Positions 16,620 to 25,359 of a stretch of 64,000 nucleotides of DNA are shown piece after piece. The stretch's first letter is position 1. Each line of letters starts with the position of its first letter. The DNA is from Mycobacterium sp. ITM-2016-00318 (GTDB taxonomy: Bacteria; Actinomycetota; Actinomycetes; Mycobacteriales; Mycobacteriaceae): assembly GCF_002968285.2 (NCBI RefSeq), contig NZ_CP134400.1, positions 3,472,001 through 3,536,000 of the forward strand, in the 5' to 3' direction. Under the pieces are notes generated by a model. The model was not told where the DNA came from. It did no database searches and saw only the letters and a program-made list of their open reading frames with translations. Both the position numbers and the translations under genes were made by a program.

Positions 16620-17506
16620 TGCGCCAACTCCTCCCGCTTGGCCGCCCGCGATCCGACGCTGCGGAGGATGAACAGGATGACGAACGAGATGACGAGCAGC
16701 ACAATCGATATCGCGGCCGCCCCGGTGCGGTCGTCATTCTCGATCAGCGTCCGGATCCACTGCGAAGAGACCTCGGTCTGACCCGGGACGGCACCGCCTA
16801 TCAACACCACCGAGCCGTACTCGCCGATGGCACGTGAAAACGCCAGGCCCGCACCGGAAAGCAACGATGGCAGCAGCGCGGGAAGGATGACGAGCGTGAA
16901 GATCGTCCAGTTGTTGGCGCCAAGCGACGCGGCGGCCTCCTCCACTTCGCGGTCGAGTTCAAGCAGCACCGGCTGGACCGAACGCACGACGAACGGCAAC
17001 GTGACGAACAGCAGTGCGACGGCAACGCCCCACTGCGTGTGTTGAATGTGAACTCCGACCGGGCTGTTCGGCCCGTAAAGCGCAAGCATCACCAGGCTGG
17101 CGACGATCGTCGGCAGCGCGAACGGGAGGTCGATGATCGCGTCGACAAGTCGCTTGCCGGGGAACTGATCCCGGGTCAGAACCCAGGCGATCAGCAAGCC
17201 GAAGAACAGGTTGATCACCGCTACCGCGATCGAGATCGTCAGCGTCACGCGGAACGACGCGATCGCCGAGTTCGACGTTACCGCCGTCCAGAACGCGTCC
17301 CAGCCACCGCCGGCGGACTGCCACACGATCGCGGCGAGAGGCAGCAGCACGATCACCGAGAGCCAAGTCGTCGCCACCCCGACACGCAGCGACGTGCTGC
17401 CGTAGCGGCTTTTGAAGAAACCGCGAGACGCCCCGGCCTCACCGTCGCCGGTGAGTTCTGGCCGGGGTCCCCTCGTTTCGGACGCAGGTCCGACGTCAGC
17501 TGTCAT
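16616..17506 (-). CDS. cysT: Sulfate ABC transporter permease CysT
   Basis: This 296-residue protein has a hydrophilic N-terminal stretch of about 45 residues, six membrane spans and the EAA-type loop EEAAASLGANNWTIFTLVILP. It starts at ATG 17506 in a 4-base overlap with subI. The order and overlaps indicate a single transcript with subI, cysW and cysA. Confidence 0.95.
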   Translation of the reverse strand: MTADVGPASETRGPRPELTGDGEAGASRGFFKSRYGSTSLRVGVATTWLSVIVLLPLAAIVWQSAGGGWDAFWTAVTSNSAIASFRVTLTISIAVAVINLFFGLLIAWVLTRDQFPGKRLVDAIIDLPFALPTIVASLVMLALYGPNSPVGVHIQHTQWGVAVALLFVTLPFVVRSVQPVLLELDREVEEAAASLGANNWTIFTLVILPALLPSLLSGAGLAFSRAIGEYGSVVLIGGAVPGQTEVSSQWIRTLIENDDRTGAAAISIVLLVISFVILFILRSVGSRAAKREELAQ

Positions 17507-18531
17507 CCAGTGGCCTGCTTGTAGATCTTGGTGATGGTGCCGTTGTCCTTGTCGAACAACGCGGGATCGACCTCACTCCATCCACCTAGGTCGGCGATCG
17601 TCCACAGCTTCTGCGGAATCGGGAAGTCGGTGGCGAAGTCCTCGACGACCGACGGGTCGACCGGCCGGAAACCGGCCTGCGCCCAGATCTTCTGACCCTC
17701 GGGGGTATAAAGGAAGTTCTTCAACGCATTGGCCTGTTCCTGATGCGCGCTGGAGGTGACGACCGCAACCGGGTTCTCGATCTTGAAAGTCTGCGGTGGG
17801 TTGACGTGCTCGACCGGCTTGCCCTGCCGCTCGACGTTGATCGCCTCGTTCTCATAGCTGATCAGCACGTCACCGGTGCCCTGAAGGAACACGTCGGTGG
17901 CTTCGCGACCGGACCCCGGCCTCGTCTTGACGTGCTCGGAGACCAGCTTGGTGATGTAGTCGATGCCGGCCTGCTGGTTCTGCCCACCGTTGCTTTTGGC
18001 TGCGTACGGCGCCAGCAGATTCCACTTGGCCGAACCGGAACTCAGCGGACTGGGCGTGACTACCTCGAGCCCGGGCTTGAGAAGGTCATCCCAGTCCCTG
18101 ATGTTCTTCGGGTTGCCCTTGCGGACGACCAGCGAAACCACGGAGCCGAACGGGATGCCCTTGGTGGCGTCTGCGTTCCAGTCCTTGGCCACCTTGTCGG
18201 CCTTGACCAGACGGGCGATGTCGGGTTCGACGGAGAAGTTGACGATGTCGGCGGGCTTACCGTCGACGACCGAGCGTGACTGATCACCGGATGCGCCGTA
18301 GGACGTCGTCACGGCGACACCTTTGCCCTCTTCGGTGGCGGCGAACGCCGGAATGATCTTGCTCCAGCCGGGTTCGGGCACCGCGTAGGCGACCAGGGTC
18401 AGCGTGGTGTCGGCGCCTCCTGCTTGATCACCTCCGCCCGCGACGTCACTGGATCCGCCGCCGCAGGCCGCGAGAACCGTCGCGGTGGTGGCTAGTGCGG
18501 CGGCGTGAAGCCAGGCTCTGCGGATGTTCAT
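17503..18531 (-). CDS. subI: Sulfate-binding lipoprotein
   Basis: From ATG 18531 (AAGGAAAGG upstream) the 342-residue precursor has a signal peptide ending in the lipobox TVLAAC, then the sulfate-binding-protein fold: TLTLVAYAVPEPGWSKIIPA, SYGASGDQSRSVVDG, SPLSSGSAKWNLLAPYAA. An upstream GTG at 18573 would place 14 residues before the signal peptide and is less likely. It captures sulfate for CysTWA. A polycysteine leader ORF lies 117 bases upstream on the same strand. Confidence 0.93.
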   Translation of the reverse strand: MNIRRAWLHAAALATTATVLAACGGGSSDVAGGGDQAGGADTTLTLVAYAVPEPGWSKIIPAFAATEEGKGVAVTTSYGASGDQSRSVVDGKPADIVNFSVEPDIARLVKADKVAKDWNADATKGIPFGSVVSLVVRKGNPKNIRDWDDLLKPGLEVVTPSPLSSGSAKWNLLAPYAAKSNGGQNQQAGIDYITKLVSEHVKTRPGSGREATDVFLQGTGDVLISYENEAINVERQGKPVEHVNPPQTFKIENPVAVVTSSAHQEQANALKNFLYTPEGQKIWAQAGFRPVDPSVVEDFATDFPIPQKLWTIADLGGWSEVDPALFDKDNGTITKIYKQATG

Positions 18532-18555
18532 TGATGACCTTTCCTTGCGGGGTTG

Positions 18556-18571
18556 GACGGACAGTTCCGTC
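18556..18571 (-). promoter_or_regulatory. Hairpin between the polycysteine leader and subI
   Basis: Arms 18556-18561 and 18566-18571 form a 6-bp GC-rich stem (GACGGA/TCCGTC) with a 4-base loop, about 10 bases upstream of the subI Shine-Dalgarno. It is a candidate part of the attenuator that responds to the leader ORF. A fold of the whole 18532-18650 RNA is needed to place it. Confidence 0.4.
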
Positions 18572-18648
18572 ACGGCGGCAAGGCGAAGGATCAGTACGTG
18601 GGCACAGGAACAGCCGCTACCGACACCAAACCGCGGACGGGTATGGAA

Positions 18649-18741
18649 TCAGCGACAACAACACACATCAGCGACAGCGGTGAAACCCACGGCAATGAGG
18701 GCCAAGATGTGGCCACCCTTGTTGCCAGTCGCTGCCTGCAT
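18649..18741 (-). CDS. Polycysteine leader peptide (30 aa), putative attenuator of subI-cysT-cysW-cysA
   Basis: On the minus strand ATG 18741 starts a 30-residue ORF ending ADVCCCR and TGA, with three consecutive TGT codons. The hexamer TATTCT (18754-18749 read on the minus strand) lies seven bases before the ATG, so the mRNA likely begins at the ATG. The ORF ends 117 bases before subI. Position, leaderless arrangement and terminal Cys run match the sirA leader at 3292-3387 and the published type of cysteine attenuator in M. smegmatis. Confidence 0.82.
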   Translation of the reverse strand: MQAATGNKGGHILALIAVGFTAVADVCCCR

Positions 18742-18748
18742 GGCGCGA

Positions 18749-18754
18749 AGAATA
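18749..18754 (-). promoter_or_regulatory. -10 box TATTCT of the subI operon leader
   Basis: TATTCT (minus strand) is a good TANNNT hexamer placed 7 bases upstream of the ATG at 18741, consistent with leaderless transcription of the polycysteine ORF. Confidence 0.6.
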
Positions 18755-18796
18755 ACAGAGTCGGGCTAATCGCTCAGGTCGGGGCTTTCGCAGCCG

Positions 18797-18883
18797 TCAA
18801 CGGGTGAAGAGCCACATGACGACCACCAGCACCAGCAGAAGGACCAGGATCAATGTCACGCGAGACCGCGGCATCCGCGTCAC
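18797..18883 (-). CDS. 28-residue single-span membrane peptide
   Basis: A GTG at 18883 overlaps the stop of the 63-residue membrane protein gene (GTGA) and encodes a basic start (MTRMPRSR), one hydrophobic stretch of about 17 residues (VTLILVLLLVLVVVMW) and LFTR. The overlap and clean transmembrane pattern suggest a real tiny gene, though composition alone could mislead. No family recognised. Confidence 0.5.
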   Translation of the reverse strand: MTRMPRSRVTLILVLLLVLVVVMWLFTR

Positions 18884-19071
18884 CGATCCTCGTCCTGGTG
18901 ACGCGCCCGGCGCAGTAGCCGGATGCCGTTGCCAAGCGCACCGTCGAGCAGGATGGCGGTTCCGTAAGCCAGCGCCAGCACGACGGGCATCACGACCGCG
19001 GTCTGGGCGACGAATCCAAGGCCGGACAGCCACAGTTCGACGCCGTCCCACCAGTTCAGGAAGCCGCCCAC
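18880..19071 (-). CDS. Small membrane protein (Rv2401A-like)
   Basis: 63 residues: MGGFLNWWDGVELWLSGLGF followed by the hydrophobic VAQTAVVMPVVLALAYGTAI and a basic/acidic tail RRARHQDEDR. It sits between subI and the GH15 gene, where M. tuberculosis has Rv2401A, a possible membrane protein of similar size. One membrane span plus an amphipathic Trp-rich N-terminus. Function unknown. The following 28-codon ORF is probably co-translated. Confidence 0.6.
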   Translation of the reverse strand: MGGFLNWWDGVELWLSGLGFVAQTAVVMPVVLALAYGTAILLDGALGNGIRLLRRARHQDEDR

Positions 19072-19325
19072 CCGGCCAGCCTACGGTGGGCCCTGCCACG
19101 CTGATCTCCGCAGTTCAGCGCTTCGTGCGCGCGGGAATCGGCGCAAACTGCCGTTTCCGCAGCTCAGGAGGGCCACATCGACTGCGGTCGTGCTCCCCGG
19201 TCACGCGGTGGCATCGGGCCGCTGGCCGAGGCAGATGCCCGGCTTAACCCGGCGCTGACCAGCAAACCTCGGACATACCGCTGGTCCAGTAGACGCCGAG
19301 CAGGTCGGGAGTCGATGATGTCCGC

Positions 19326-21320
19326 ATGGTTCTGCAACATGAAGCGGCCAGTGAGGCCCCGGGCCCTCCGCCGTTGACCGTGACGGCACCGGTGCCCTAC
19401 GCGCCGAGCGCTGCCCTGCGGAACCCGTTCCCGCCGATCGCCGACTATGCGTTTCTCTCCGACTGCGAGAACACGTGCTTGATCTCGTCTGCCGGCGCCG
19501 TCGAGTGGCTGTGCGTGCCGAGGCCGGACTCGCCCAGCGTGTTCGGCGCGATCCTGGACCGCGGCGCGGGACACTTCCGGCTCGGCCCGTACGGCGTCTC
19601 GGTGCCCGCGGCACGCCGCTATCTACCGGGCAGCCTGATCCTGGAGACGACGTGGCAGACCCACACCGGCTGGATCATCGTGCGCGATGCGTTGGTGATG
19701 GGCCCGTGGCACGACATCGACTCGCGTTCGCGCACACATCGCCGCACGCCGATGGACTGGGACGCCGAGCACATCCTGCTGCGCACCGTGCGGTGTGTCA
19801 GCGGCACCGTCGAACTGGTCTTGAACTGCGAGCCGTCGTTCGACTACCACCGGAACAACGCCACATGGGAGTACTCGGCGCAGGCGTATGGCGAGGCGAT
19901 CGCGCGTGCGGTGAAGACTCCTGATTCGCACCCGACACTGCGGATCACCACGAACCTGCGCATCGGTCTTGAAGGGCGCGAGGCGCGGGCCCGCACTCGC
20001 ATGAAGGAGGGCGACAACGTCTTCGTCGCGTTGAGCTGGTCGAAGCACCCCTCGCCGCAGACGTATGACGAAGCCGCCGACAAGATGTGGCAGACGAGTG
20101 AGTGTTGGCGGCAGTGGATAAACGTCGGCGACTTCCCCGACCATCCGTGGCGGTCCTACCTTCAGCGCAGCGCCCTGACGCTGAAGGGCCTGACGTACTC
20201 CCCGACCGGTGCGCTGCTTGCCGCACCGACGACTTCCCTACCGGAAACGCCTCAGGGCGAACGCAACTGGGACTACCGCTATGCGTGGGTGCGCGACTCG
20301 ACGTTCGCGCTGTGGGGGCTCTACACGCTCGGGCTCGACCGCGAGGCCGACGACTTCTTCGCGTTCATCGCCGACGTGTCCGGCGCGAACAACGGTGAGC
20401 GGCACCCGCTTCAGGTGATGTACGCCGTCGGCGGCGAACGCAGCCTCGTCGAGGAGGAGCTCAACCACCTGTCCGGCTACGACAACGCGCGGCCGGTGCG
20501 GATCGGCAACGGCGCCTACAACCAGATGCAGCACGACATCTGGGGCACGATGCTGGATTCGGTGTACCTGCATACTAAGTCGCGCGAGCAGATTCCGGAG
20601 TCACTGTGGCCGGTGCTCAAGCAACAGGTCGAAGAGGCCATCAAGCACTGGCGCGAACCCGACCGCGGCATCTGGGAGGTCCGCGGCGAGCCGCAGCACT
20701 TCACGTCCAGCAAGATCATGTGCTGGGTGGCGCTCGATCGAGGTTCCAAGCTCGCGGAGATCGAGGGCGAGCGGTCGTATGCGCAGCAGTGGCGCGCGAT
20801 CGCCGAGGAGATAAAGGCCGACATCCTGGCCAACGGCGTCGACTCCCGCGGAGTGCTCACCCAGCGCTACGGCGACGACGCGCTCGACGCCTCCCTGCTG
20901 CTGGCGGTGCTCACCCGGTTCCTTCCGCCCGACGATCCGCGGATCCGCGCCACCGTGATCGCGATCGCCGACGAGCTGACCGAAGAGGGCCTGGTGTTGC
21001 GCTACCGGGTCGAGGAAACCGACGACGGATTGTCAGGCGAGGAGGGCACTTTCACGATCTGCTCGTTCTGGCTGGTGTCAGCGCTTGTCGAGATCGGCGA
21101 GATACACCGCGCCAAGCACCTGTGCGAGCGGCTGCTGTCGTTCGCCAGCCCGCTGCATCTGTACGCCGAGGAGATCGAGCCGCGCACCGGACGCCATCTA
21201 GGCAACTTCCCGCAGGCGTTCACCCACCTCGCGCTGATCAACGCGGTGGTGCACGTCATCCGCGCCGAGGAAGAGTCGGACAGCTCCGGTGGTTTCCAGC
21301 CGGCCAACGCGCCGATGTAG
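19326..21320 (+). CDS. Glycoside hydrolase family 15 protein, mycobacterial trehalase type
   Basis: 664 residues. An N-terminal beta domain (FPPIADYAFLSDCENTCLIS, VEWLCVPRPDSPSVFGAILD) is followed by an (alpha/alpha)6 barrel (TSLPETPQGERNWDYRYAWV, WEVRGEPQHFTSSKIMCWVA, SGEEGTFTICSFWLVSALV). The orthologues Rv2402 and MSMEG_4535 are known as trehalases that split trehalose to two glucoses, and I infer the same here. The candidate catalytic acids are in the QGERNWDYR and GEEGTF segments. It is cytosolic, with no signal peptide. Start chosen at ATG 19326; a shorter start is possible because the first 30 residues are Pro/Ala-rich. Confidence 0.85.
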   Translation: MVLQHEAASEAPGPPPLTVTAPVPYAPSAALRNPFPPIADYAFLSDCENTCLISSAGAVEWLCVPRPDSPSVFGAILDRGAGHFRLGPYGVSVPAARRYLPGSLILETTWQTHTGWIIVRDALVMGPWHDIDSRSRTHRRTPMDWDAEHILLRTVRCVSGTVELVLNCEPSFDYHRNNATWEYSAQAYGEAIARAVKTPDSHPTLRITTNLRIGLEGREARARTRMKEGDNVFVALSWSKHPSPQTYDEAADKMWQTSECWRQWINVGDFPDHPWRSYLQRSALTLKGLTYSPTGALLAAPTTSLPETPQGERNWDYRYAWVRDSTFALWGLYTLGLDREADDFFAFIADVSGANNGERHPLQVMYAVGGERSLVEEELNHLSGYDNARPVRIGNGAYNQMQHDIWGTMLDSVYLHTKSREQIPESLWPVLKQQVEEAIKHWREPDRGIWEVRGEPQHFTSSKIMCWVALDRGSKLAEIEGERSYAQQWRAIAEEIKADILANGVDSRGVLTQRYGDDALDASLLLAVLTRFLPPDDPRIRATVIAIADELTEEGLVLRYRVEETDDGLSGEEGTFTICSFWLVSALVEIGEIHRAKHLCERLLSFASPLHLYAEEIEPRTGRHLGNFPQAFTHLALINAVVHVIRAEEESDSSGGFQPANAPM

Positions 21321-21381
21321 GTGAGGATCGCGCGTGGCGTCCGCGGCTCGCATGCGAATGCGGCTAGCGTGTCGCGGGCGT

Positions 21382-21646
21382 CTATTTCCCGGCGGCGTTG
21401 TTGAGGATGTCGATGGCCATCGCCGCCGCCTCGTCGCCGAGCTTGTACGCACACACCCACGTTTCGGCGGTCAGGTTGGACGTGGGAGCAGCACCCGCTC
21501 CAACGCAGACTCGTGAGCTGCGGAACGTTCGACGGCACAGTGCTCGTGTTGCGCACAGCGGTTCCGGAAACGATGCTCACGCAACCGGTTAACGCCATCG
21601 CAGCGACGGCGACGCCGATGCCGACGCCGACAACGCGCGTCGTCAT
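21382..21646 (-). pseudogene. Remnant of an lppR-position lipoprotein
   Basis: ATG 21646 overlaps the lepA stop (ATGA). A good lipoprotein signal follows (VGVAVAAMALTGC) and then IVSGTAVRNTSTVPSNVPQL. Homologous text then changes frame (ESALERVLLPRP) and again (TSNLTAETWVCAYKLGDEAA ending NNAAGK, TAG at 21382). The start and the C-terminal tail of a sensor-domain lipoprotein are only about 45 bases apart, so the central domain appears deleted and the frame is disturbed. M. tuberculosis carries lppR here (between the GH15 gene and lepA). Non-functional by inference. Confidence 0.55.
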
Positions 21647-23493
21647 TTCTTCGGTTTGTCGCTCGCCGCGTCACTCGACAGGGCGGCGACGAAGGCTTCC
21701 TGCGGAACATCGACGCGACCGATCGTCTTCATCCGCTTCTTGCCTTCCTTCTGCTTCTCCAGCAGCTTGCGCTTACGGGTGATGTCACCGCCGTAGCACT
21801 TCGACAGCACGTCCTTACGGATTGCGCGAATATTCTCGCGGGCAATGATTTTCGACCCGATAGCTGCCTGCACAGGAACTTCGAACTGCTGACGCGGGAT
21901 TAGTTCCTTCAGCTTCGTGGTCATCTTGTTGCCATACGCCGACGCGGAATCCTTGTGCACGATCGCGCTGAACGCGTCGACCGCCTCACCCTGTAGGAGG
22001 ATGTCGACCTTGACGAGGTCGGCTTCCTGTTCGCCCGACTCTTCGTAGTCGAGGCTGGCGTACCCGCGAGTGCGTGACTTCAGCGAGTCGAAGAAGTCGA
22101 AGATGATCTCGCCGAGCGGCATGGTGTAGCGCAGCTCCACCCGCTCCGGCGACAGGTAGTCCATGCCGCCGAGTTCACCGCGACGGGACTGGCACAGCTC
22201 CATTATGGTGCCGATGAATTCGCTGGGCGCGATGATCGTGGTTTTTACCACCGGTTCGAATACCCTGCGCACCTTGCCTTCCGGCCAGTCCGACGGATTG
22301 GTGACGATCAAATCGGAGTCCTCGCCCCCGCCTTCTACCTCTACGCGGTAGACGACGTTCGGCGACGTCGAGATCAAGTCCAGGTCGAACTCGCGTTCCA
22401 GCCGCTCCCTGGTGATCTCCATGTGCAACAGTCCTAGGAAGCCGCAGCGGAAGCCGAACCCCAGTGCCACCGACGTCTCCGGCTCCCAGATCAAAGCCGC
22501 ATCGTTGAGCTGCAGCCGGTCAAGCGCGTCACGCAGGACCGGATAGTCCGAACCGTCAACCGGATACAGGCCCGAGTACACCATCGGCTTGGGTTCGCGG
22601 TAGCCGGTGAGTGCCTCGGTGGCACCGTGGCGCGCGGCCGTCACGGTGTCGCCGACCTTCGACTGACGGACGTCCTTCACGCCGGTGATGAGGTAACCGA
22701 CCTCGCCGACGCCGAGGCCCGCGGACGGCTTGGGTTCCGGCGACACGATGCCGACTTCCAAGAGTTCGTGATGAGCGCCGGTGGACATCATCTTGATCCG
22801 CTCGCGCGGCAGGATCTTGCCGTCGACGACACGGACATAGGTGACCACGCCGCGATAGATGTCATAGACGGAGTCGAAGATCATCGCGCGAGCCGGCGCG
22901 TCGGCGTCACCCTGCGGCGGAGGCACCTCACGGACGACGTGATCGAGCAGGTCGGTGACACCGTCGCCGGTCTTGCCGGACACCCGAAGCACGTCGGCGG
23001 GCTCGCAGCCGATGATGTGGGCGATCTCGCCGGCGTAGCGATCGGGATCGGCCGCGGGCAGATCGATCTTGTTCAGCACCGGGATGATGTGCAGGTCGCG
23101 GTCCAGCGCCAGGTAGAGATTCGCCAACGTCTGCGCCTCGATGCCCTGGGCGGCGTCCACCAGCAGCACCGCACCTTCACAGGCCTCCAGCGCACGCGAC
23201 ACCTCATAGGTGAAGTCGACGTGGCCCGGAGTGTCGATCAGGTGCAGAACGTAGTCGGTTCCATCGACGTTCCACGGCAAGCGGACGTTCTGCGCCTTGA
23301 TGGTGATGCCGCGCTCGCGTTCGATGTCCATCCGGTCGAGGTACTGCGCGCGCATGTCACGGTCCGCGACGACCCCGGTGAGCTGCAGCATCCGGTCGGC
23401 CAGCGTCGACTTGCCGTGGTCGATATGGGCGATGATGCAGAAGTTCCGAATCTGCGCCGGCGCGGTGAAGGTCTGGTCGGCGAAACTGCTTAT
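21643..23493 (-). CDS. lepA: Elongation factor 4 (LepA) with non-canonical start codon
   Basis: LepA is a ribosome-associated GTPase. The full G1 motif [15 protein letters not shown] lies upstream of the first ATG (23391), so translation must start earlier. The frame is open from a TAG only about ten codons before the conserved [11 protein letters not shown] and contains no ATG, GTG or TTG. CAGGAG (23505-23500) sits 6 bases before ATA 23493 and abuts ATT 23499, so ATA or ATT is the likely start, giving about 616-618 residues, the usual length. Domains: G domain ([14 protein letters not shown]), domain II, EF-G-like domains and the LepA C-terminus ([18 protein letters not shown]). Confidence 0.9.
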   Translation of the reverse strand: MSSFADQTFTAPAQIRNFCIIAHIDHGKSTLADRMLQLTGVVADRDMRAQYLDRMDIERERGITIKAQNVRLPWNVDGTDYVLHLIDTPGHVDFTYEVSRALEACEGAVLLVDAAQGIEAQTLANLYLALDRDLHIIPVLNKIDLPAADPDRYAGEIAHIIGCEPADVLRVSGKTGDGVTDLLDHVVREVPPPQGDADAPARAMIFDSVYDIYRGVVTYVRVVDGKILPRERIKMMSTGAHHELLEVGIVSPEPKPSAGLGVGEVGYLITGVKDVRQSKVGDTVTAARHGATEALTGYREPKPMVYSGLYPVDGSDYPVLRDALDRLQLNDAALIWEPETSVALGFGFRCGFLGLLHMEITRERLEREFDLDLISTSPNVVYRVEVEGGGEDSDLIVTNPSDWPEGKVRRVFEPVVKTTIIAPSEFIGTIMELCQSRRGELGGMDYLSPERVELRYTMPLGEIIFDFFDSLKSRTRGYASLDYEESGEQEADLVKVDILLQGEAVDAFSAIVHKDSASAYGNKMTTKLKELIPRQQFEVPVQAAIGSKIIARENIRAIRKDVLSKCYGGDITRKRKLLEKQKEGKKRMKTIGRVDVPQEAFVAALSSDAASDKPKK

Positions 23494-23605
23494 GGGAATC
23501 TCCTGGTCAGGCTTCGTATAGCGGGCGCGCTATGCCCTTCCAGGGTATCGAGCGCCGGGCACGGCGACACAATCGCGCGTGTTTCGCTTCCCCTATGCTG
23601 CGAAT

Positions 23606-24196
23606 ATGGCTTCGCAATGGAAGACCTTCCAGCGCATCGCCGAGACCTTGGTGTTCAACGGGGCGCCCAAGATCATCCGGCAGCTGCAGCGACCCGAAAC
23701 CCTGCCCCGCGGGATTCAGCAGGGCATCAAGGCCGGTGTCGACGCCCTGCTGGGCACAGACGTCGAGGCCAGGCCCGCGATCACGGCGGGCCGTCCGATC
23801 ACGAAGAGCGGCGTTCCGACCGCGTATCGCGCCCGCAAGCTCGTCTACGCGCCCGACCTCGACGGTCGAGCCGACCCGGGCGAAGTGGTGTGGACGTGGG
23901 TGGTCTACGAGGATGACCCGTCGCAGGGCAAGGACCGCCCGGTGCTGGTGGTCGGCCGCGACCGCGCCACTCTGCTCGGCCTGATGCTGTCGAGCCAGGA
24001 ACGCCACCAGGACGACCGGGACTGGGTCGGCATCGGTTCGGGGCCCTGGGACTACGAGAACCGGCCGAGCTGGGTGCGGCTGGACAGGGTGCTCGACGTG
24101 CCCGAGGAAGGCATCCGTCGCGAAGGCGCGGTACTGGAGCGCGCGACGTTCGAGATCGTCGCGGCCAGGCTGCGCCGGGACTACTCATGGGGCTGA
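23606..24196 (+). CDS. PemK/MazF-like protein (Rv2405-like), no antitoxin nearby
   Basis: 196 residues from ATG 23606; TATGCT lies 6 bases upstream, suggesting a leaderless mRNA. The C-terminal half has a PemK-like beta barrel (GEVVWTWVVYEDDPSQGKDR, PVLVVGRDRATLLGLMLSSQ, WVRLDRVLDVPEEGIRREGA). The N-terminal 80 residues (IRQLQRPETLPRGIQQGIKA) are an extension absent from MazF toxins. No antitoxin gene precedes it, so a toxin role is doubtful; it could be a housekeeping nucleic-acid binding protein conserved beside lepA. Confidence 0.75.
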   Translation: MASQWKTFQRIAETLVFNGAPKIIRQLQRPETLPRGIQQGIKAGVDALLGTDVEARPAITAGRPITKSGVPTAYRARKLVYAPDLDGRADPGEVVWTWVVYEDDPSQGKDRPVLVVGRDRATLLGLMLSSQERHQDDRDWVGIGSGPWDYENRPSWVRLDRVLDVPEEGIRREGAVLERATFEIVAARLRRDYSWG

Positions 24197-24197
24197 G

Positions 24198-24803
24198 CTA
24201 GCGCGGCGCCCGCCACATCGGAATCATGGTGGGGCCGTCCGGGATGTCGATCTTGCCGATCTGCACGAACCCGAACCGGTTGTAGTACGGCACCAGCGAC
24301 GCCTCGCTGGCCTCGAGGTAAGCCGGTGCCCGTTCGGCGTCGCAGCGGTCGAGCCGCGAACCCATCAGCGCCTGCCCGAAGCCGGCGCCGCGCACCGACG
24401 GGTCGCTGCCGATGACCATCAGGTACCAGTGCGGCTCTTCGGGGTGAGCTTCCTCCATCAGCCTGCCCAGAGTCTTCGTCTGCTCGGCGCGCGAGTGGAA
24501 ATGCCACGCCAGCGTCGGCATCATCCGCAGCTCTTCGATTCGCGACGACTTGCGCAGCCCCGGCGGGTCCCACAGCGCCGCGGCGCCGATGACACCGTCG
24601 CGGCTTGCCACCTCAGAGCCGCCACGGGCGATGAAGTGGTTCCTGGTCAGCGTCGCGAACATCGGCGGCAACGCCTTCGCTCTCGCCTTGTCGTCGGGCA
24701 GCATGTAGTTCATCACCGGATCGGTGTAGAAGGCCCGGGCCAACACCCTGGAAAGCGAACGAACATCGGCCCGCACGATGGGCCGCAGTTCGATCTCACC
24801 CAC
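24198..24803 (-). CDS. GNAT-family N-acetyltransferase
   Basis: 201 residues from GTG 24803, overlapping the CBS gene end by 8 bases. It has the GNAT core: N-terminal IELRPIVRADVRSLSRVLAR, acetyl-CoA site LMVIGSDPSVRGAGFGQALM (variant of Q/RxxGxG/A) and C-terminal FGFVQIGKIDIPDGPTM. Acceptor substrate unknown. It converges with the PemK-like gene, stop to stop. Confidence 0.85.
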   Translation of the reverse strand: MGEIELRPIVRADVRSLSRVLARAFYTDPVMNYMLPDDKARAKALPPMFATLTRNHFIARGGSEVASRDGVIGAAALWDPPGLRKSSRIEELRMMPTLAWHFHSRAEQTKTLGRLMEEAHPEEPHWYLMVIGSDPSVRGAGFGQALMGSRLDRCDAERAPAYLEASEASLVPYYNRFGFVQIGKIDIPDGPTMIPMWRAPR

Positions 24804-25224
24804 GGGTGATGTAGTCCTGCAGCGCTCGCTGCTCGCTTTCCAGCTCCTGCATGCGCTGTTTCACGATGTCACCGATGCTGACGATGCCGACGAGTCGGTT
24901 GTTCTCCACAACGGGAATGTGCCGGACCCGCTTGTTGGTCATCAGCGCGCTGAGGTGATCGACGGTGTCGGCGGGCGTGCACGTGGCGACCATCGTCGTC
25001 ATGATCTCCGAGACCGGCAGCCGCAGCAGATCGCCGCCACGTTCGTGCAGTTTGCGCACGACGTCACGCTCCGAGACGATGCCCACCACACCGTCGGTGG
25101 ACACGACGACCATGGCGCCGATGTTGTGCAGAGCTAGTTCGTTGAGCAGCCCGGAGACCGAAGTCTCGGGGGTGATGGTCGCCACCGTGCCCCCCTTGGT
25201 CCGCAGCACGTCCGCGATACGCAT
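24796..25224 (-). CDS. Tandem CBS-domain protein (Rv2406c-like)
   Basis: 142 residues from ATG 25224 (MRIADVLRTKGG), the length of the M. tuberculosis protein; an upstream ATG at 25251 would add 9 residues. Two CBS motifs: LALHNIGAMVVVSTDGVVGI followed by VSERDVVRKL, and LMTNKRVRHIPVVENNRLVG followed by IVSIGDIVK. Such stand-alone CBS pairs bind adenine nucleotides and may sense energy state. Probably co-transcribed with the acetyltransferase. Confidence 0.85.
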   Translation of the reverse strand: MRIADVLRTKGGTVATITPETSVSGLLNELALHNIGAMVVVSTDGVVGIVSERDVVRKLHERGGDLLRLPVSEIMTTMVATCTPADTVDHLSALMTNKRVRHIPVVENNRLVGIVSIGDIVKQRMQELESEQRALQDYITRG

Positions 25225-25359
25225 CGTCGCCTCCATCGTGACCGGTGTCACATCAGGTTAGGTCCAACTTGGTCGGGACGAAAGGACCTTCGTCGGAACA
25301 GTCGCGCCGGGCCGGCGGTTGGAGGAACGTGGAACCATCGCCTAGCCAAGGAATGAAGT

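Noticed and set aside
18524..18807. Plus-strand ORFs in the subI upstream region (as sometimes annotated as Rv2401)
   Set aside because: They lie antisense to the polycysteine leader and its downstream RNA; codon use is poor and the leader explains the region better.
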